Shown in pieces: positions 40,801 through 55,800 of a stretch of DNA of 64,000 bases. The stretch covers positions 387,769-451,768 of the forward strand of contig NC_049991.1 in NCBI RefSeq assembly GCF_000003815.2. The letters run 5' to 3'. The notes beneath the pieces are model-generated. The model was not told the origin of the DNA and did no database searches. It was given only the letters and a program-made list of their open reading frames with translations. Every line of letters begins with the position of its first letter. The stretch's first letter is position 1. Both the position numbers and the translations under genes were made by a program. Source of the stretch: Branchiostoma floridae (taxonomy: Eukaryota > Chordata > Leptocardii > Amphioxiformes > Branchiostomatidae).

Positions 40801-43800
40801 TTCCTAGGATAATGACTGAGCAATAAAGGTTATCAATCCGTCTGTGCACTAAAGTAAAATAAAACCGCTGTTAGGATTCCGCAATCTCTGATCGTGCAGA
40901 ACCACGCAAAACACCCATACGATTTGGGTAATCAGATGACAAGGCCACGTAATTGTATTATACCGGACGACCAAATCTGCTCTACTGAATAATGTTATGA
41001 AGAATAGGCTGTTTGGGAAATATAAAAGATTATACATTGCTATTAGTGATAGCCAAATAATCTGGACCCAAAACTATCAAAAAAACCAAGGACTTCCGTC
41101 TTATCTTTAGTGACTATTTTGCCATCTGGTCAGAAGTAATTCCAAACCAGAATCATTTGTTCCTACCTGATAGTACACCCTGTATCTTTCCACCAAGTCT
41201 GCCCCTCTGACAGGTTCTTGCCACTGCACAAGCATAGTCGTGGGATTCACAGTCTCTGCTCGGATGCTTCTTGGTCTTCCTGGGGTTTGAGGTGCTGTCA
41301 AGAGGACAATATCTATAAACTTTAATTACCTGCTTCCTTCAGCAATTAACAAAATTATACAAGTCATGTCTTCTGACAAAATTATACATGTCCTCTGTCT
41401 AAGTCCCATCCGTCCCACTATGTGTGTATAATGTGTGTACATGTGTTCTGTCCATGACACCTACCCATCTCGGGTGTTCGAACCATGACGGAGGGTGTCC
41501 GTGGACTGCTGCCAGCTGAGGAGAAAGCAGTCATCCAGATGTCATAGCTGGTCGATGGGCGCAGTCCAGACAACATCAGGGCACGATCCGTGGGTCGCAC
41601 TTCAACAGTAACAGCTTCAGGCTCTCCAGCCACCTGCAACAGAAAGTCATCACTACTAGAAGTCTTGGAATAAAAACAATCTTTTTATAAAAGTTTTAAA
41701 TATAAGATGTAAATAGGAATAATAGGCATCAAAGGTTAACCAACACTACGTATCTTAATTACTGTGTACAGTAAGAGTTAAAAATGAGTGATGGCAGATG
41801 TGTGAAGCTGACTGATGATGGCAGATGTGTGAAGCTGACTGGTGATGGCAGATGTGTGAAGCTGACTGGTGATGGCAGATGTGTGAAGCTGACTGGTGAT
41901 GGCTGATGTGTGAAGCTGACTGGTGATGGCAGATGTGTGAAGCTGACTGGTGATGGCAGATGTGTGAAGCAGACTGGTGATGGCTGATGTGTGAAGCTGA
42001 CTGGTGATGGCAGATGTGTGAAGCTGACTGGTGATGGCTGATGTGTGAAGCTGACTGGTGATGGCTGATGTGTGAAGCTGACTGGTGATGGCTGATGTGT
42101 GAAGCTGACTGGTGATGGCTGATGTGTGAAGCTGACTGGTGATGGCTGATGTGTGAAGCTGACTGGTGATGGCTGATGTGTGAAGCTGACTGGTGATGGC
42201 TGATGTGTGAAGCTGACTGGTGATGGCTGATATGTGAAGCTGACTGGTGATGGCTGATGTGTGAAGCTGACTGGTGATGGCTGATGTGTGGAACATAAAC
42301 CTACCTGGTAGTGCACCTTGTACCCGGCTGCTGCCCCCCCACGTGTGGGGTGTCTCCATGTGACTCGGACAGAGCTGGAGTCCACAGCTGAAGCCCTGAT
42401 GCTCAGTGGTGCGCCTGGAGGCTGAGGAGTTGGTGCTGTACATGGGACAAGAAAGCAAAACATTGAGAAGACATATTACCATATATGCTACCTTCGTATG
42501 AAAGTTCAGCGAAGAATCCTACATTTGGTGAAACTGGAAGGTTGCTTAAGACCAGGTTCTCAGAGCACAGACCGCCAAGTTCTTCAACCTCAGAAGACTA
42601 AAAATACATACACATGGAGTCCCTGGACATTTTTAGACAATGTCAGAATTCTGGACACTGAACAGGATTATTTTCTAAGAGGAGTGAAAGAGGCCATCTA
42701 CATCAAGGCCCATCAACCTTTGTTAACAGAGATGGAGACAGGGGCCGATAGCCTGGTATCCAGTCATTTTATAGCTTCTGAGTTTCTTCTGTCCTCTCTG
42801 CAAATTCTGCCCTCTCTGCAAATTTGTGGTCTAATTTTCTACCACAAAATCTATTTGGTGGAGTATCCGACTCCCGCTGGCATTTTAAAATCCTGTTTTC
42901 ATGTAATCTCTGTAAGTTTGACAGTGGAAACTTGGTAGAAACAAGGAGCTTTTATCTGATATAAAAGCTCATTGGTACAATTTACTAGAAACTCTTCTTC
43001 ACTTTGCTCTTAAACAAGTACAGTGCCAAAACATGTAAACCCCTGCCGCTATAATCTGGGTATTTTCTACTCTGGCTTACTGATTTTTTTCAGGTCTGTT
43101 TTATTCGGACAGGTCCAACCTGAGATAAGCCAGTTTTGTATCACAGTGATCTTGCATTTAGGTCCAGGTCCAAGACCAAAACCTGATCCTCTGGACCTGA
43201 ACCGTACCTGTAGCTGAATTTTCTGTACCGGTACCCACCCCTAATCATATGTACAAGCAAAATGTGGCACCTACTCGACTGCGTGCGTACACTCAGGACA
43301 GGACTGCTAGTTCCCACTCTGTCTGAGGAGAAGGGCACCAGATAGATCCTGTAGTCTGTGTCTTCTTCCAGACCAGTCAGGGTAAAGGAACGTTCATCAG
43401 GGCCGATGACACGTGTTGGGGACCTCATGCCATCATCACCTACACGCTGAAATGATATGCAATAGACAATTATATTCTGCATCCATCCCATCACCTTGTT
43501 GGGTATCTTAAGGCACATCAAGTGCTTTAATGTATAGCCTCTGTAACACTTTACAAATGAAGACTATGTGCTAATAAATCAGTTAGAGTGACTTGAACTT
43601 CATGATGAAAACAAAGGTTCTTTGTACATAACCAATGACATTATGCTAAAAAGTCAATGTGCATGTTATTCCGTATGGCCTATTGCAGAATATCATTCTA
43701 AATCTAATAAGTTAGTGTATGTATTGTATGTTAAGTATGTAAAGTCCAGACCTGATAATAGATCCTGTACCCCTCCAGCTCCCCCCCTGATGTTGGTGCC

Positions 43801-46800
43801 TCCCATGTGATGGTTACAGATGTGAGTTCTGTGGATTCAACCTGGAGGTTCTCAGGTTCACCTGGGGCTGAAATTGGCCAAGAAAAGACAAAGAAATTGA
43901 TTTCCCATGGCTTCAATGGTGGATCATCATTGAGACATGTGACATTACAGATTCAATATGGCACACTGTGATGAAATACAAAATAGGCCATACCTTCTGA
44001 AGGAGTCTGTACATTTAGAACATCAGTCCTGGGTCCACTGCCAGCTGAGTTGACAGCTTCTATCCACACCATGTAGTCCAGGTCAGCTTGCAGTCCTGTG
44101 ATGGTCCAGGTCTGCTCATCACCACCCACAGGGATCTGGGAAACACTGGAGTCCTCTGAGGACTGGAGACATGGAGACAGGAATTAGAAACTTGTTGTAG
44201 CTCATCTCTTTATTTATAGTATGATAAGCTACTGTAAATGCAGAACTGTTCGCGGTGGATTAATTTTTCTATAATTATGGTATTATACTGTAGTCTATGG
44301 TGTTACCGCGAAAATAAAACCACAGCGATAAGTCCTTTTTCCCGCTGCCGGGAAATTAAATCCCCGCAAACTTAAATGCATTTACAGTATTTGTTAGTTA
44401 AAATCAAATTGTGTCATGTAATGTTACAAGTATATATATGGCCATTGTTTGACAATATTGACCATCATGGTAAAATCCTACTTCACAGCAGCCCTTCAGA
44501 ATCGGCTTTGGCTAAACAGTTTTAATTATAAAAAAATGAACAGTCCCTGCTGCATAGATCACATCTGTATTACAGAGTTGACTGGTCATGTAAGCTGACT
44601 CAGTTCTATTGCAAATTTCTTTCCTTCTGCAGTGCAAATCTGACTAGCTTCTCCTGATTTTAGCTGCCTGGACAGTATGTATCTTTGGCTGGAATGGGCC
44701 TCAAAGCCATCACTGGAGCCAAAGCAAGGAACAACAAGGAACTGACTGGTTCCACCACTGATGCAATTGACAGAAAACATTTCCAACTAGTATCTATTGT
44801 AAACTAGAGAATGGCCTTTCATGTTGTATATTTGTACATTTGTAGTTCTCTCGTCGTTCTACGAGAGATGAGTGTCTCTTGCGCCTCGTCCCCTTGCATA
44901 CAAATGTATGTACATTACACCATATGTTACCTACAAGCAAGACAGAAACACAAGGTTCAAAACTACAACATTTGTGACATTACAATAATCCTTTACAGGT
45001 AGATGATGGAAGGTGTATCCCACCCTGTAATAAATCTGGTAGCGCTCCACATCACCCCCGGATCGCGGTGAGTCCCACTGGATCACGATACTGGTGGGTT
45101 CTGTTGAGCTAGCACGGACATTCAACGGGGCACCAGGCAGCGATCCTGTGTCAGCAACAAGATGACAGCAGTTTTGTGTAATATTCCCAATTGAACACAT
45201 GGTACCTTAAGTTTATAACATTATTTTCATACAGACATTTTGCTGTAATAACAAACGTAGCAGCAATACCAGTCTTGTTCAGAATCTGAAGTCAAGAAAA
45301 CAAGCAAACGTGACATATCTTAATTTTGTACCTTGTGGCATTCTCAGGTCAATTCGTTGTGTGACTTCACTGATCCCCCTGGAGGAGTAGGCTGCGATCC
45401 AGATCTGGTATTTCTGTCCCGGCTGGAGGTTTTCCAGGATGTAGGAAGTGGTGCTGAGGCGGACGTTCAATGTAGTCACTGATTCTGGGTCTTCTGCCCT
45501 CTATTAAGGAAATACAACCTTTGATCAGTAATTCATCTAGAAAATTGAACACAAACTTGACCAAACCTTAAGTTCACTAACAGGTTAATCAAAAATACAC
45601 TTACCCATTGAAGACAGCAATAATTTCTTCAGCATACATACATGTACCTATTGTGCCACAGGTGCTCTGTTCCTATAACCACCGAATGAACCAGGTGGTG
45701 TATATGTTGATTATGTGAACAAAGTTGGCCTTATGTCACCATGTACACTGAGGAAAAGGTGGGACATTAACGCCATCGTCATATAGCCTAACGTTACCCA
45801 CGATCCTTTACGGACTTTAACTAGATCATGTCCAATGCAAATATCAAGCTTGAACGCCATGCATGTTGCATGAGCTCACTTAGACTTCTTATCGAATAAT
45901 AAAGTAATCTCCCCACCTGGTAGTAGACCCTGTACCCATCAAAGTCTGCTCCACTAGATGGTTCCTGCCAGCTCAGCAGGGCTGTTGTCGGGTTCACAGC
46001 ACGAACTCTCAGCCCTTCAGGCGAACCAGGCAAACCTGCACCTACAGGGTACAAGCACATAATACACCTGTAGCTACAGGGCACAAACACTATACATCTG
46101 AGCTACAGGGCACAAACACTATACATCTGGAGCTACAGGGTACAAACACAATTCACCTGTAGCTACAGGGCACAAACACTATACATCTGAGCTACAGGGC
46201 ACAAACACTATACATCTGGAGCTACAGGGTACAAACACAATTCACCTGTAGCTACAGGGTACAAGCCAGGTATGTAAGCGTGCCACACAGCACGTTTCGA
46301 CGGCGTCAAAAGTGCACAGGAAACACGCAATGACGGCAGTCCCAAGGTGCCATATTGGGTACCCACAACCGTGACAACGGCTGTTTCTTACGGTCTCAAC
46401 ATTGACAAAGGGCACAAACAGTGGACTATACTCGGTCACAAAATAGATTAACAATCATACTTTACGACCTTTTGGTTTCTATGAACGACAGAGCTTACGA
46501 AAATACCGAAGTTGCCAAGTTCGTACGGAGCGCCTGTCAGAACTTGCGAGCGCGGATCTTGAAGATCGTTCAACTATCCCGTCCTGAAAATAAATAAAAA
46601 CAGCACCAAAACTATAAACTTTTCCACTTCTTATAATCTTCAGATGTCATAGTTATGATTTGCTTCGCAGAATCTGCCAGTAAACCTGCGAAAAACCTGC
46701 AGGTACCGCCGATCTCGGCTCGGTGCTCGGCACGGAAAAATCCGCCGCCATGATGGATTTGTGGGACAGAAGCTAGCCTCTTATTGCGACACAAACGATA

Positions 46801-49800
46801 CGGCGACACGCGCGAGTTGTCTGCATACGCCGAACTCAGGGTCTTTTTTTGTTTTTGTGAGTCCGTCACCACGGAGATTTTCGGACTAAAAGCTTATTTA
46901 TACGTAGTAGTAGTATGTTTATGAATTATGTGTTTTGATTTCGCACAATAAAATATCAAAAGGCATTTTAAAAGGAACTTTCCTCATGCCGTCGCTACGT
47001 GTCCCTCAGCACGTCAAGACGTGTTGAGCTGCACGCTGTGACGTTGAAGTTTCGTGGACTGATGGTGAACTGGTTAAGGTGTAGCATATTTCTGTTATAA
47101 TTCTAAGATTTAGATAAGGGTATTTTACGTATACAAGACTTTGCTAAAAGTGCCAGGTTTCTGCAAGAATGTCGTTTAGAATCCCCAACGGTCATTATCG
47201 GCGCTGCGTTATAGTGTGCCCCCCACGCACACTTCGACGGTGCGGTGGGAAGAAGGAATGGGTGGGTTGAATGGGTGGGTTACTGCTTGTCTTTCAGTTA
47301 CATGACGATGAGAAATTTTTCAACAGCTGACTTTTGCCGGTACAACCCCAGCATCTGAATTAACTTCCAAAAATTCCGATGCTACATGCTAAGCAGCATG
47401 CAACTCCATGCCCCGTCGCTCCGTGTCCAGACGTACGCGATGACGCCATGAGGCATGACACCGTTACAGGGTGCCCATTGGCACGCTGTGACGTTAAAAT
47501 TTTGCATAAGATCTTAAATTCCCGGACAGCAATAGTGCTTCCTGTAGAACCATGTCATACCCAAGGAGACGTTTCAGTCTCGTAACTCTCGTTGTATGTT
47601 CTAGAACAGTCTTATGGATCCCGCAATAAAACACAAGTTGGATAGAAGGTCAGAGACGTTGTGAGACCTCATTATTACGTCATAATGTAGTAAGTAGGAT
47701 CCCAGTACGTGCGCCGTTTTTCCACATTTAAGGTTAGGCTGTTAGGGCGCGCTGCCACCGACGCATTTTGGTGTAGTGCACCAATTGGAAAACAGGATCT
47801 CAGGGCGCTCTTACTGTAGTTTCCATATTCAAGGTTAGGGCGCTCTGCCACCGACGCACTTTGGTGTAGTGCACCAATCGGAAAGCAGGATCTCAGGGCG
47901 CTCTGACTGATTTTACATCACGATTTAAGGTTAGTGCGCTCTGCCACCGACCTCATTATTACGTATTTGGTGTAGTTACCAATCGGTAAGCAGGATCTCG
48001 GGGCGCTCTGGCTGATTTTCCACATTTAAGGAAAGTGCGCCCTGCACCGACCTCATTGTTACGTAGTCGGTGTGGTTACCAATCGGAAAGCAGGATCTCA
48101 GGGCGCTCCGACTGATTTTACATCACGATTTAAGGGTAGGGTGCCCTGCACTGACCTCTTTATTGTTACGTTTTGGTGCAATGACCAATCGGAAAGCAGG
48201 ATCTCATCGTAGCAGGGCGCTCTGACCGATTTCCATTGTTCATCTGTCGACCAATCGAAAAAGGATGGTGTTACGACGAGACTGTGACGGTGTACACAGA
48301 GCAGTGTTCATTTCAACACACAAACGCCGATGGAGAACTACAAGCACATTATACACCTGTAACTACAGGGCACAAACACTATACATCTGAGCTACAGGGC
48401 ACAAACACTATACATCTGGAGCTACAGGGTACAAACACAAGTCACCTGTAGCTACAGGGTACACGCACATTATACACCTGTAGCTACAGGGCACAAACAC
48501 TATACATTTGTACATCTAGAGCTACAGGGTACAAACACAATGCACCTGTAGCTACAGGGTACAAGCACTTTATACACCTGTAGCTACAGGGCACAAACAC
48601 TATACATCTGGAGCTACAGGGTACAAGCACTATACACCTGTAGCTACAGGGTATAAACACTATACACCTGTAGCTACTGGGTACAAGCACAATTCACCTG
48701 TAGCTACAGGGTACAAACACTATACACCTGTAGCTACAGGGTACAAGCACAATTCACCTGTAGCTACAGGGTACAAACACTATACACCTGTAGCTACAGG
48801 GCACAAACACTTTACACCTGTGGCTACAGGGTACAAACACTATACACCTGTAGCTACAGGGTACAAACATTATACAACTGTAGCTACAAGGTATAAACAT
48901 GACAAACCTGGATCTACCTGTACAGGGTTCTAACAGTTTAGAAGTCATTGCCAGTACTTGACTTAATCATTATCAATCCTCATCATAACTTGTCATACTT
49001 CACACAGTACATTTTAAGCATTAATGTGTGTAACACCATCTACAGGCATACACCATGTTATCTTCTTGAACTAGTTTAACTGTAATATTCACCATGTAAC
49101 CTTGGTTGAATAATATTGCTTGCTTTAAACCGAGATCCATGCCTAGTTTGACAAGACCCTACCTTCCTGCAGTGTCCGTATAGAAACAGTGGGGCTGTTG
49201 GGACTGGTACCATCAGGTGAGTAGGTGACAACCCACACAGTGTAGGTGGTGTCTGGCTGCAGACCTCTGATGGTGGACTGAAGGGTTGTGGGGTCTGTCT
49301 CCACACTGGATGGACTAGTCTCTGTCTCGGCCTGTTATCAAAATATACAAGATGTCTCACTTAATGGCTTTCAAGCAGCAGGAAACTGATATCGTTGGTA
49401 GATATGGTAATCAACCACATCTCATTGGAACAGACACTGGTATATTCTAATTCTGTGTATTTCTTTATTTCAGACAGTCTAACTCAAAACTCACCTGATA
49501 GTAGATGATGTACCCTTGTACATTGTCACTCTCAGAGGCCTCCCATTCCACTACAAGAGAGGTCCCATCTAGGGGAGAGGCTCGAATAAAGGCCGGGGCA
49601 GAAGGACCTGTGTAGTAGAAGGACAAATGACATGACTAAGCAATTCTAGACATTGTACATTGAACTTTAATCAGTAGACTCTGTCAATGGTACATGTGTA
49701 TGATCAGAGTTCATAGGAAGCTAATATTAGACAGGAGGACAGCAACTAGCCAAGTCCTAATTACAAGTACAGTGTCCCTTGGGAAGACCAAAGAAAAGAT

Positions 49801-52800
49801 GGACAGACAGGGACACTAACAAAGTACAGACTGAGCAGGCTGGAGGTTGAACCAAAGCAATGTTGCTCTCATCAGTTTAGGATTGCATATTTGGGTGTAT
49901 TACTTATGGACTGCACATCTGTCAGCCCAGCCACCAAGAACAAACATTAAGCAAGAACTTTTGTGCACCCACCCATCCACCACTCCCTCCTGCAAAGAAG
50001 GCTACATCTCCCTCCTATAAATCCTCAATTCAATTTGCCAGTTGTGCATTTGTTTGGTAGCAATATACATGAATTTAAAGTGATCAGAGATGTACCAATG
50101 AATGCAGCATTAGTAGTCCTGAGGTATACAGTATACACTTCAGATATTTAGGCGTTCAAGGCAATCTTGAGCAGGCCTCTACAACAATGTTTTGTTTATG
50201 TGGTGCTATCATGGCTGCTGGTGGAATTATGAAAGTTGATGTTGATCTCCTTTTCTGTTCTCTATCATTTGTGTGTTCTGCATTCCAACAGAAATGAATG
50301 AAAGTGATGTTACTAGTGTTACCAACCTCGTGCCACCTGCATGGTGGTTAGTGTTTTCATCAAGCTTCTCTGGCTCATCCCGGCAGGGGAGAAGGCTAGA
50401 ACCCAGACATTGTAGGTCGTGTCAGGCTGCAGGCCGGTCAGGAGGAAGGACGTGACTGAGCTAGGCGTGTCCACAAAGCCAGGAGTTGAGTCTCCAGGAG
50501 CCTGGAATGAAGAAGACAACAACCTCCAGTTCCAAAAAGATAAGGATGGAAAATTCTGTTGTAGGTACGTCTGTGACAGTGATTGAAAAAAAAAAATGCT
50601 ACATTACCAAGTACAACATAACACTGAAAATACCTCATAATAGATCCTGTAGCCTTGGAAGTCTCCGCCTCTAGTTGGTGCCTCCCATTCCACAGTGAGG
50701 GCAGTCGCATTGAAAGGAGTGACCTGCACATTACCAGGTGCACCAGGAATCTCTGCTAGGGAGTACAAAATACGGAAGACATCAACTGATGATTTCCAGG
50801 CAAATCTGACTTGGAACAGGCGACACTATTAATCCGGAAAAACACTCTAAATCCGGAAAACATTGATTATTATGACATACTTCGAGATTGAAATTTAGTA
50901 TTCTATAATATGACATAGTACATGATGACGATTACGTAGATAACATCGGCAGGTCCCTCGGGACTAGGTCAGTTCTGCAGAATTCTGCATTTTGACCGCA
51001 GAATTCTGCACGTTGGTCGCAGAATTCTGCACTTCGGTCGCAGAATTCTGCACTTCGGTCGCAGAATTCTGCACTTTGGTCGCAGAATTCTGCAAACCAC
51101 TTGCAGAATTCTGCAACCTACTTGCAGAATTCTGCAGCCCAAATGCAGAATTTTCCATTGAAGTACAAAATATGAAATAATATGCCATGCTTCATTCATT
51201 TCATGGCGTTAGAGAGTAGATTTACTTCTACTGCTACTTCATGTACTACTTCATGTGTGTAGAAGATGCAAGAAACATGTTACATTTTTACAAAACAATT
51301 CACTACAGTACTGGATTCATCTTAAAGGCATCACTACGGTAAGGGTCACACATGAGCATATTTTGTACACAATCTTTTAAACGAGGAAATGAGTGCAAGT
51401 GAAATAACTTCCGAACATTTGAGGTATGTACGTACGAATGAGCAATAATCTAGCATGTCATGTCAATGTTTATTTGTTGGACACATGAAGTCCGTATGAA
51501 ATTCTGTCAATACCCTGGTCCAACATTTGGACATTTTTGAATACATCACGTGGGCGTAGCAGATCCAGCACATTCATTGTGTATGAGGTTCATGTGCAGA
51601 CTGCGCAAAACTTTTTCTCCCTGCGAACAGGTGTGTATATGCATGGCTTGTTCCGAGCGTATTTCTGTCGTACCCAACATATGCTGATCTCATGATTAAC
51701 CCATTTTCGATGAATGCAAAGCATATTCAAAGCTTATTTTTGATTGATTTAAAAGAAAAATGGTTGCCTCCCGCTGTTACTATCGCTTACTGGTCTATGG
51801 CAGAGATCCACAGCATGATCTTCAAACTTTTGAAATCATGGGCCACCCGAAATGTGAGTCACCATTATATACTCATACCAAATCTCGAGTGCACCCTTGG
51901 TGTTTGTCCAGTGCACTATCTGTACCTATCCGTGTGTTTGTCATACGTACAATGCGCAGAACGATATACTAATTCATGCAATGTGTTGTGTGTTGTATCT
52001 TCGCTGCACATACGCTTTGTCTATGCTGCTCAGATCTAGAGCTCGTTTCGAGAGATCAACATATCACAGCGTATGAAGTGCAAAAACATAGCGTACTCAC
52101 AACGCATGGTACTTACGTGGGACTGATGCATTGCAAATTCAAGCATATGAGCTGTGAAACAGCGTACATGTACGTACGATAGTTTTGTGCATGTCAAAAG
52201 CTATCAGGATGCTCTGCGTATGCCTTTGTACCTAAAGCCAGTTTCACACGTGCGTTTATATCCAAGTCCATTTGAGGTCTGTATGGAAATCTTTGCCTCT
52301 ATCAGGCTTCACAGGCCGCTGGAGAAATAGTAGAAATGGACAAGTATATTAGACACATTACATGCCAGAGGAGTTAGCTATCCTAGGAGTACGGTTTGCG
52401 ACCAGCTAACTCTGCTGGCATATTTTATAGCTACGTTTGTCCAATTTCATACAGACTTGAATACATGTATATGTCGCAGTAGAGATTGCGAGCGATTGTC
52501 CAGGGACAGATTGCGATCTGAGTTTGTCATACGACAGACTGCGGTTGGGATCTGTCCTGGCACAATCAGTGATTTCTGCACTAGTATAGATTGCATTCAG
52601 TAGCTGTCCTAGGACAAACTCCGATTTAAACTCAAATGATGCTAAGTTATAGGAAACCAGCTGCAATCGGGATCTGACCTAAGACAATCGGCGATTCTAG
52701 TTCTGTAGAACAATCTCCAATTCTACTAGGAGAAATTCTGATTAGTTCAAAATATAATAAATCCTTGCACAACTAACATTTCAACCAGTGTTCAGCATAC

Positions 52801-55800
52801 TACCTGCATTCAAAATTACTATTTTACTATAATAATAGGTGAATTACTTTGTAATTTGTAACAGATGAATTTTATGTTTAACTTACATATATTTTCTGTT
52901 AAAAGTAATGTCTGATAATAGTGTCAAAATCTAATGATATGTAAAAGATACCCAAAAGGTGATCAAACAATGTGCCAGTATGAAAATTTCTATTCAGTAC
53001 ATTACAATTATAGTCAATAGACATAGTTTACATGTATACTGAACCATTTTGAACTTTGAAAGAAAACAACTGAAAAGTCCAGTGATCAAAAGTGATCAGA
53101 TGTCAAAATATCAATCACAGTTTCACTTACATTTTCAAACCTATTCAGTACATTTTACTAGTCAGATATGAGTGCAACAACATCAAATTGACAAGTCTGG
53201 TAGCCTTGAGTGTAGTTGGTAATAAGTGCTAGTACAGGTTTGCAGTCATCCGAAATAAAATCATGGTTTATAAAAAAAGTATTGTGGTTTCCTTTATCTT
53301 AGCATCATTTGAGTTGGAATCAGAGTTTGTCGTAGAACAGATCCCGGTTACAATCTGTACCTAGTAGAATCACTGATTGTCCTAGGACAGATGCCGATGC
53401 CATAGGACAAACTCTGATCGCGATCTGTCCTACGACAATTGGTGATTGTCCTGAATTGCAATCTCTACTGTGACATATATATGCAATTGTGAACCCACCT
53501 TAAAACAAAATAATTGAGATGCAAATGGTGTGCGTATTGCGCATATGACTGCATATGTAAAAAATGTCGAATACGGACCGCAGATAGACTAACATCTTAT
53601 GTATGCACGTGTTACCCTATCTGAGTGTTTTAGGGGAAATGCTCAGGTATCCATTGATTCTATGCAGTGATGTAAATGTGACTAGTCTATTAGCCGTATC
53701 TAATTGAGCCATTTAAATGATATAATAATGCTACCACCAAGTAATTATGACTTCTTTGTTGTACATAATTTTTGTTTTATTTTGCACATATCTTGGCCTT
53801 TTAGGAAAGCAATTTCAGCAATACCAACATGTATTGGGCTATTGACAGATACAATAAGAGTCAGAACAATCATATGCAAATTGGCCCCCAGTGTGTACAT
53901 GTACATTAATCACTGCAAAATAGCAACCTGGATCATTATCAAGAAATATCTGTAGCATTTTTTAAATATATTGTCACAGACAGAAATCAGCTTGATCTGG
54001 TGCCAGGAATCAAGAACTGAAAGTTGTGGTTTTTGTGAAATTCAACGTTTGAGAACACCATTGGAAAATCAAAAGGGTGTACATTTAGTAGAAACGTCTA
54101 TGAACATTGAATAATATACAATGTATAATGGCTGCTTTTTATCTGTTGCATTTTTGTTAGGATTAAAATCAGTTGTTAAAATCAGGCGGTTGGTCTGTAG
54201 AAGTGGTCATCTTGTCAGGTTTTACTGATGCTTGTTTATTCAGAAGTTCAGATTCAGCTCTTGTGAGGGAGCTTAAATGTACATGTACTAATTGCACTTA
54301 GATCATCTAACTCATTTAGTAGTTTTAAAATTAGTCTCTTGGTTTTCATTTAGTTTCTCTTAACTAATTTTATTCCATCATCAAACAACATGTACATGTA
54401 AGCTAGAGAGCAATGTGGCATGTGATTCTGATATTGTCAGTTCTGCATGTCTTGAAGTAACGTTATTATTCAATATGACCTACATGTAGTTACTTGGGCT
54501 ACTGGAGAGTCTGGAGAGCTATGGTAGGTTCCCCCATGGTACACTGTGGTTAATCCTTGTGTAAACAGACACTTAAGGCTGCTACTGGATTCAGCACTGA
54601 TTAGTCACAGTCCCACCTACATCATTGTTAAAACAAACAAACCTCAGGCCCAGGGGCTTGGTAACCTTCTTGGGTTGGCCCATTCTCCTAGAAAATCTTC
54701 ATTAGTTACACCAGCAAGTCTGGCACACATTTGCCTGAACTCACTTGGAGCCCCTCCCTGCAGACCTAGGGAGTCGGGCTTGTCCTTATCTGCTAGATGA
54801 GGACTCAACCCTAGATGGGAGGGGTTACCATATGCATGCAGGACAGAGATATACATGTGTTGTATAAGGTTTGCTCCAGGAAGAAATCTTGATTAAAAAA
54901 TCCTAGGTTCCAGCAAAAATATCTAAAAGCCAATCTAATCACCTCCTTGGTCTAATAAATTAAATTATGTATATTCATTTCCCTCCGCTCGTGCATATGT
55001 TTCGCTCCTTTTGATTGGTCGATGGCTTTGTGTAAGACAGAAGAGACTCTGGTCAACCTTATTTTTTAAACTTACATTTACTTGCAACAAGGAGCCTAAA
55101 TAAACCCACTAAATACGTTAGATTTGAAAGCTACATTTGAATAAGGCTGAATCAGGCAGTCTGTTCTGTGATGCTCCAAATCACCCATTTTCTCTTGCCT
55201 TTCCCCAGATCAGACTGGTCCTCCTGGAAAAACAATAGGTTGACACATAGGGGTACTGGGGTCAGCTCAGGGGGACCTGGGGTCAGCTGGATGACCCACT
55301 CCAGCCACCCATGAAATTTCAGCTTAAGAAAGGCATTCTTGATAAGGAATGCTCAAATTACATTGTTCCAGAGGAATTCAAGGCAATGAGAGAACCCAAA
55401 AGTCTGAAAATGAAAAGGCCAAGTCATTAGGAATTGAAAAAAATGCAATCACTCAGATTCTGTTTACTATTCTTTACTACTTGTACAGAGATATTCAGGT
55501 AACATTCCCATGTCATTTAGAAAATTGAGACAACTGATCACTTTATCAATAATTTATGGGCTATCCAACTGTCATATACCCAAAATTGTTTCAGTTCAGT
55601 TCTCATCCCCCAGCATAGTGCAAGTTGACACTGTTGTTGCAACACAGTGTGACTCTCTTCCAAGCACTCACATGGGTGATTACTGAGATCCAACTCCAAG
55701 ATGATCAAAGATACCGTTTAGTATTGAGGGTAAAGCATTGAAAATTTGTTTCTGTGGCAAGGTGACATTATTGGCATTGTTCCCCTGAACCTGTTGAGGG

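Noticed and set aside
41759-42482. Two 234-residue minus-strand reading frames
   Set aside because: They are translations of the 27-bp minisatellite joined to the true FN3-10 exon. Only 42,305-42,435 has splice sites and FN3 similarity.
46612-46872. 86-residue minus-strand frame upstream of a GCCGCCATGATGG motif
   Set aside because: No similarity recognised and no splice context; it lies inside an intron between minisatellites.
48338-48905. Regular ~29-bp repeats with a palindromic core, resembling a CRISPR array
   Set aside because: There are no variable spacers: the whole unit repeats, in a eukaryotic intron with no cas genes. It is a minisatellite.
48484-48948. Minus-strand frames with repeated PCSYRCI
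   Set aside because: Pure minisatellite translation, with no splice or family support.
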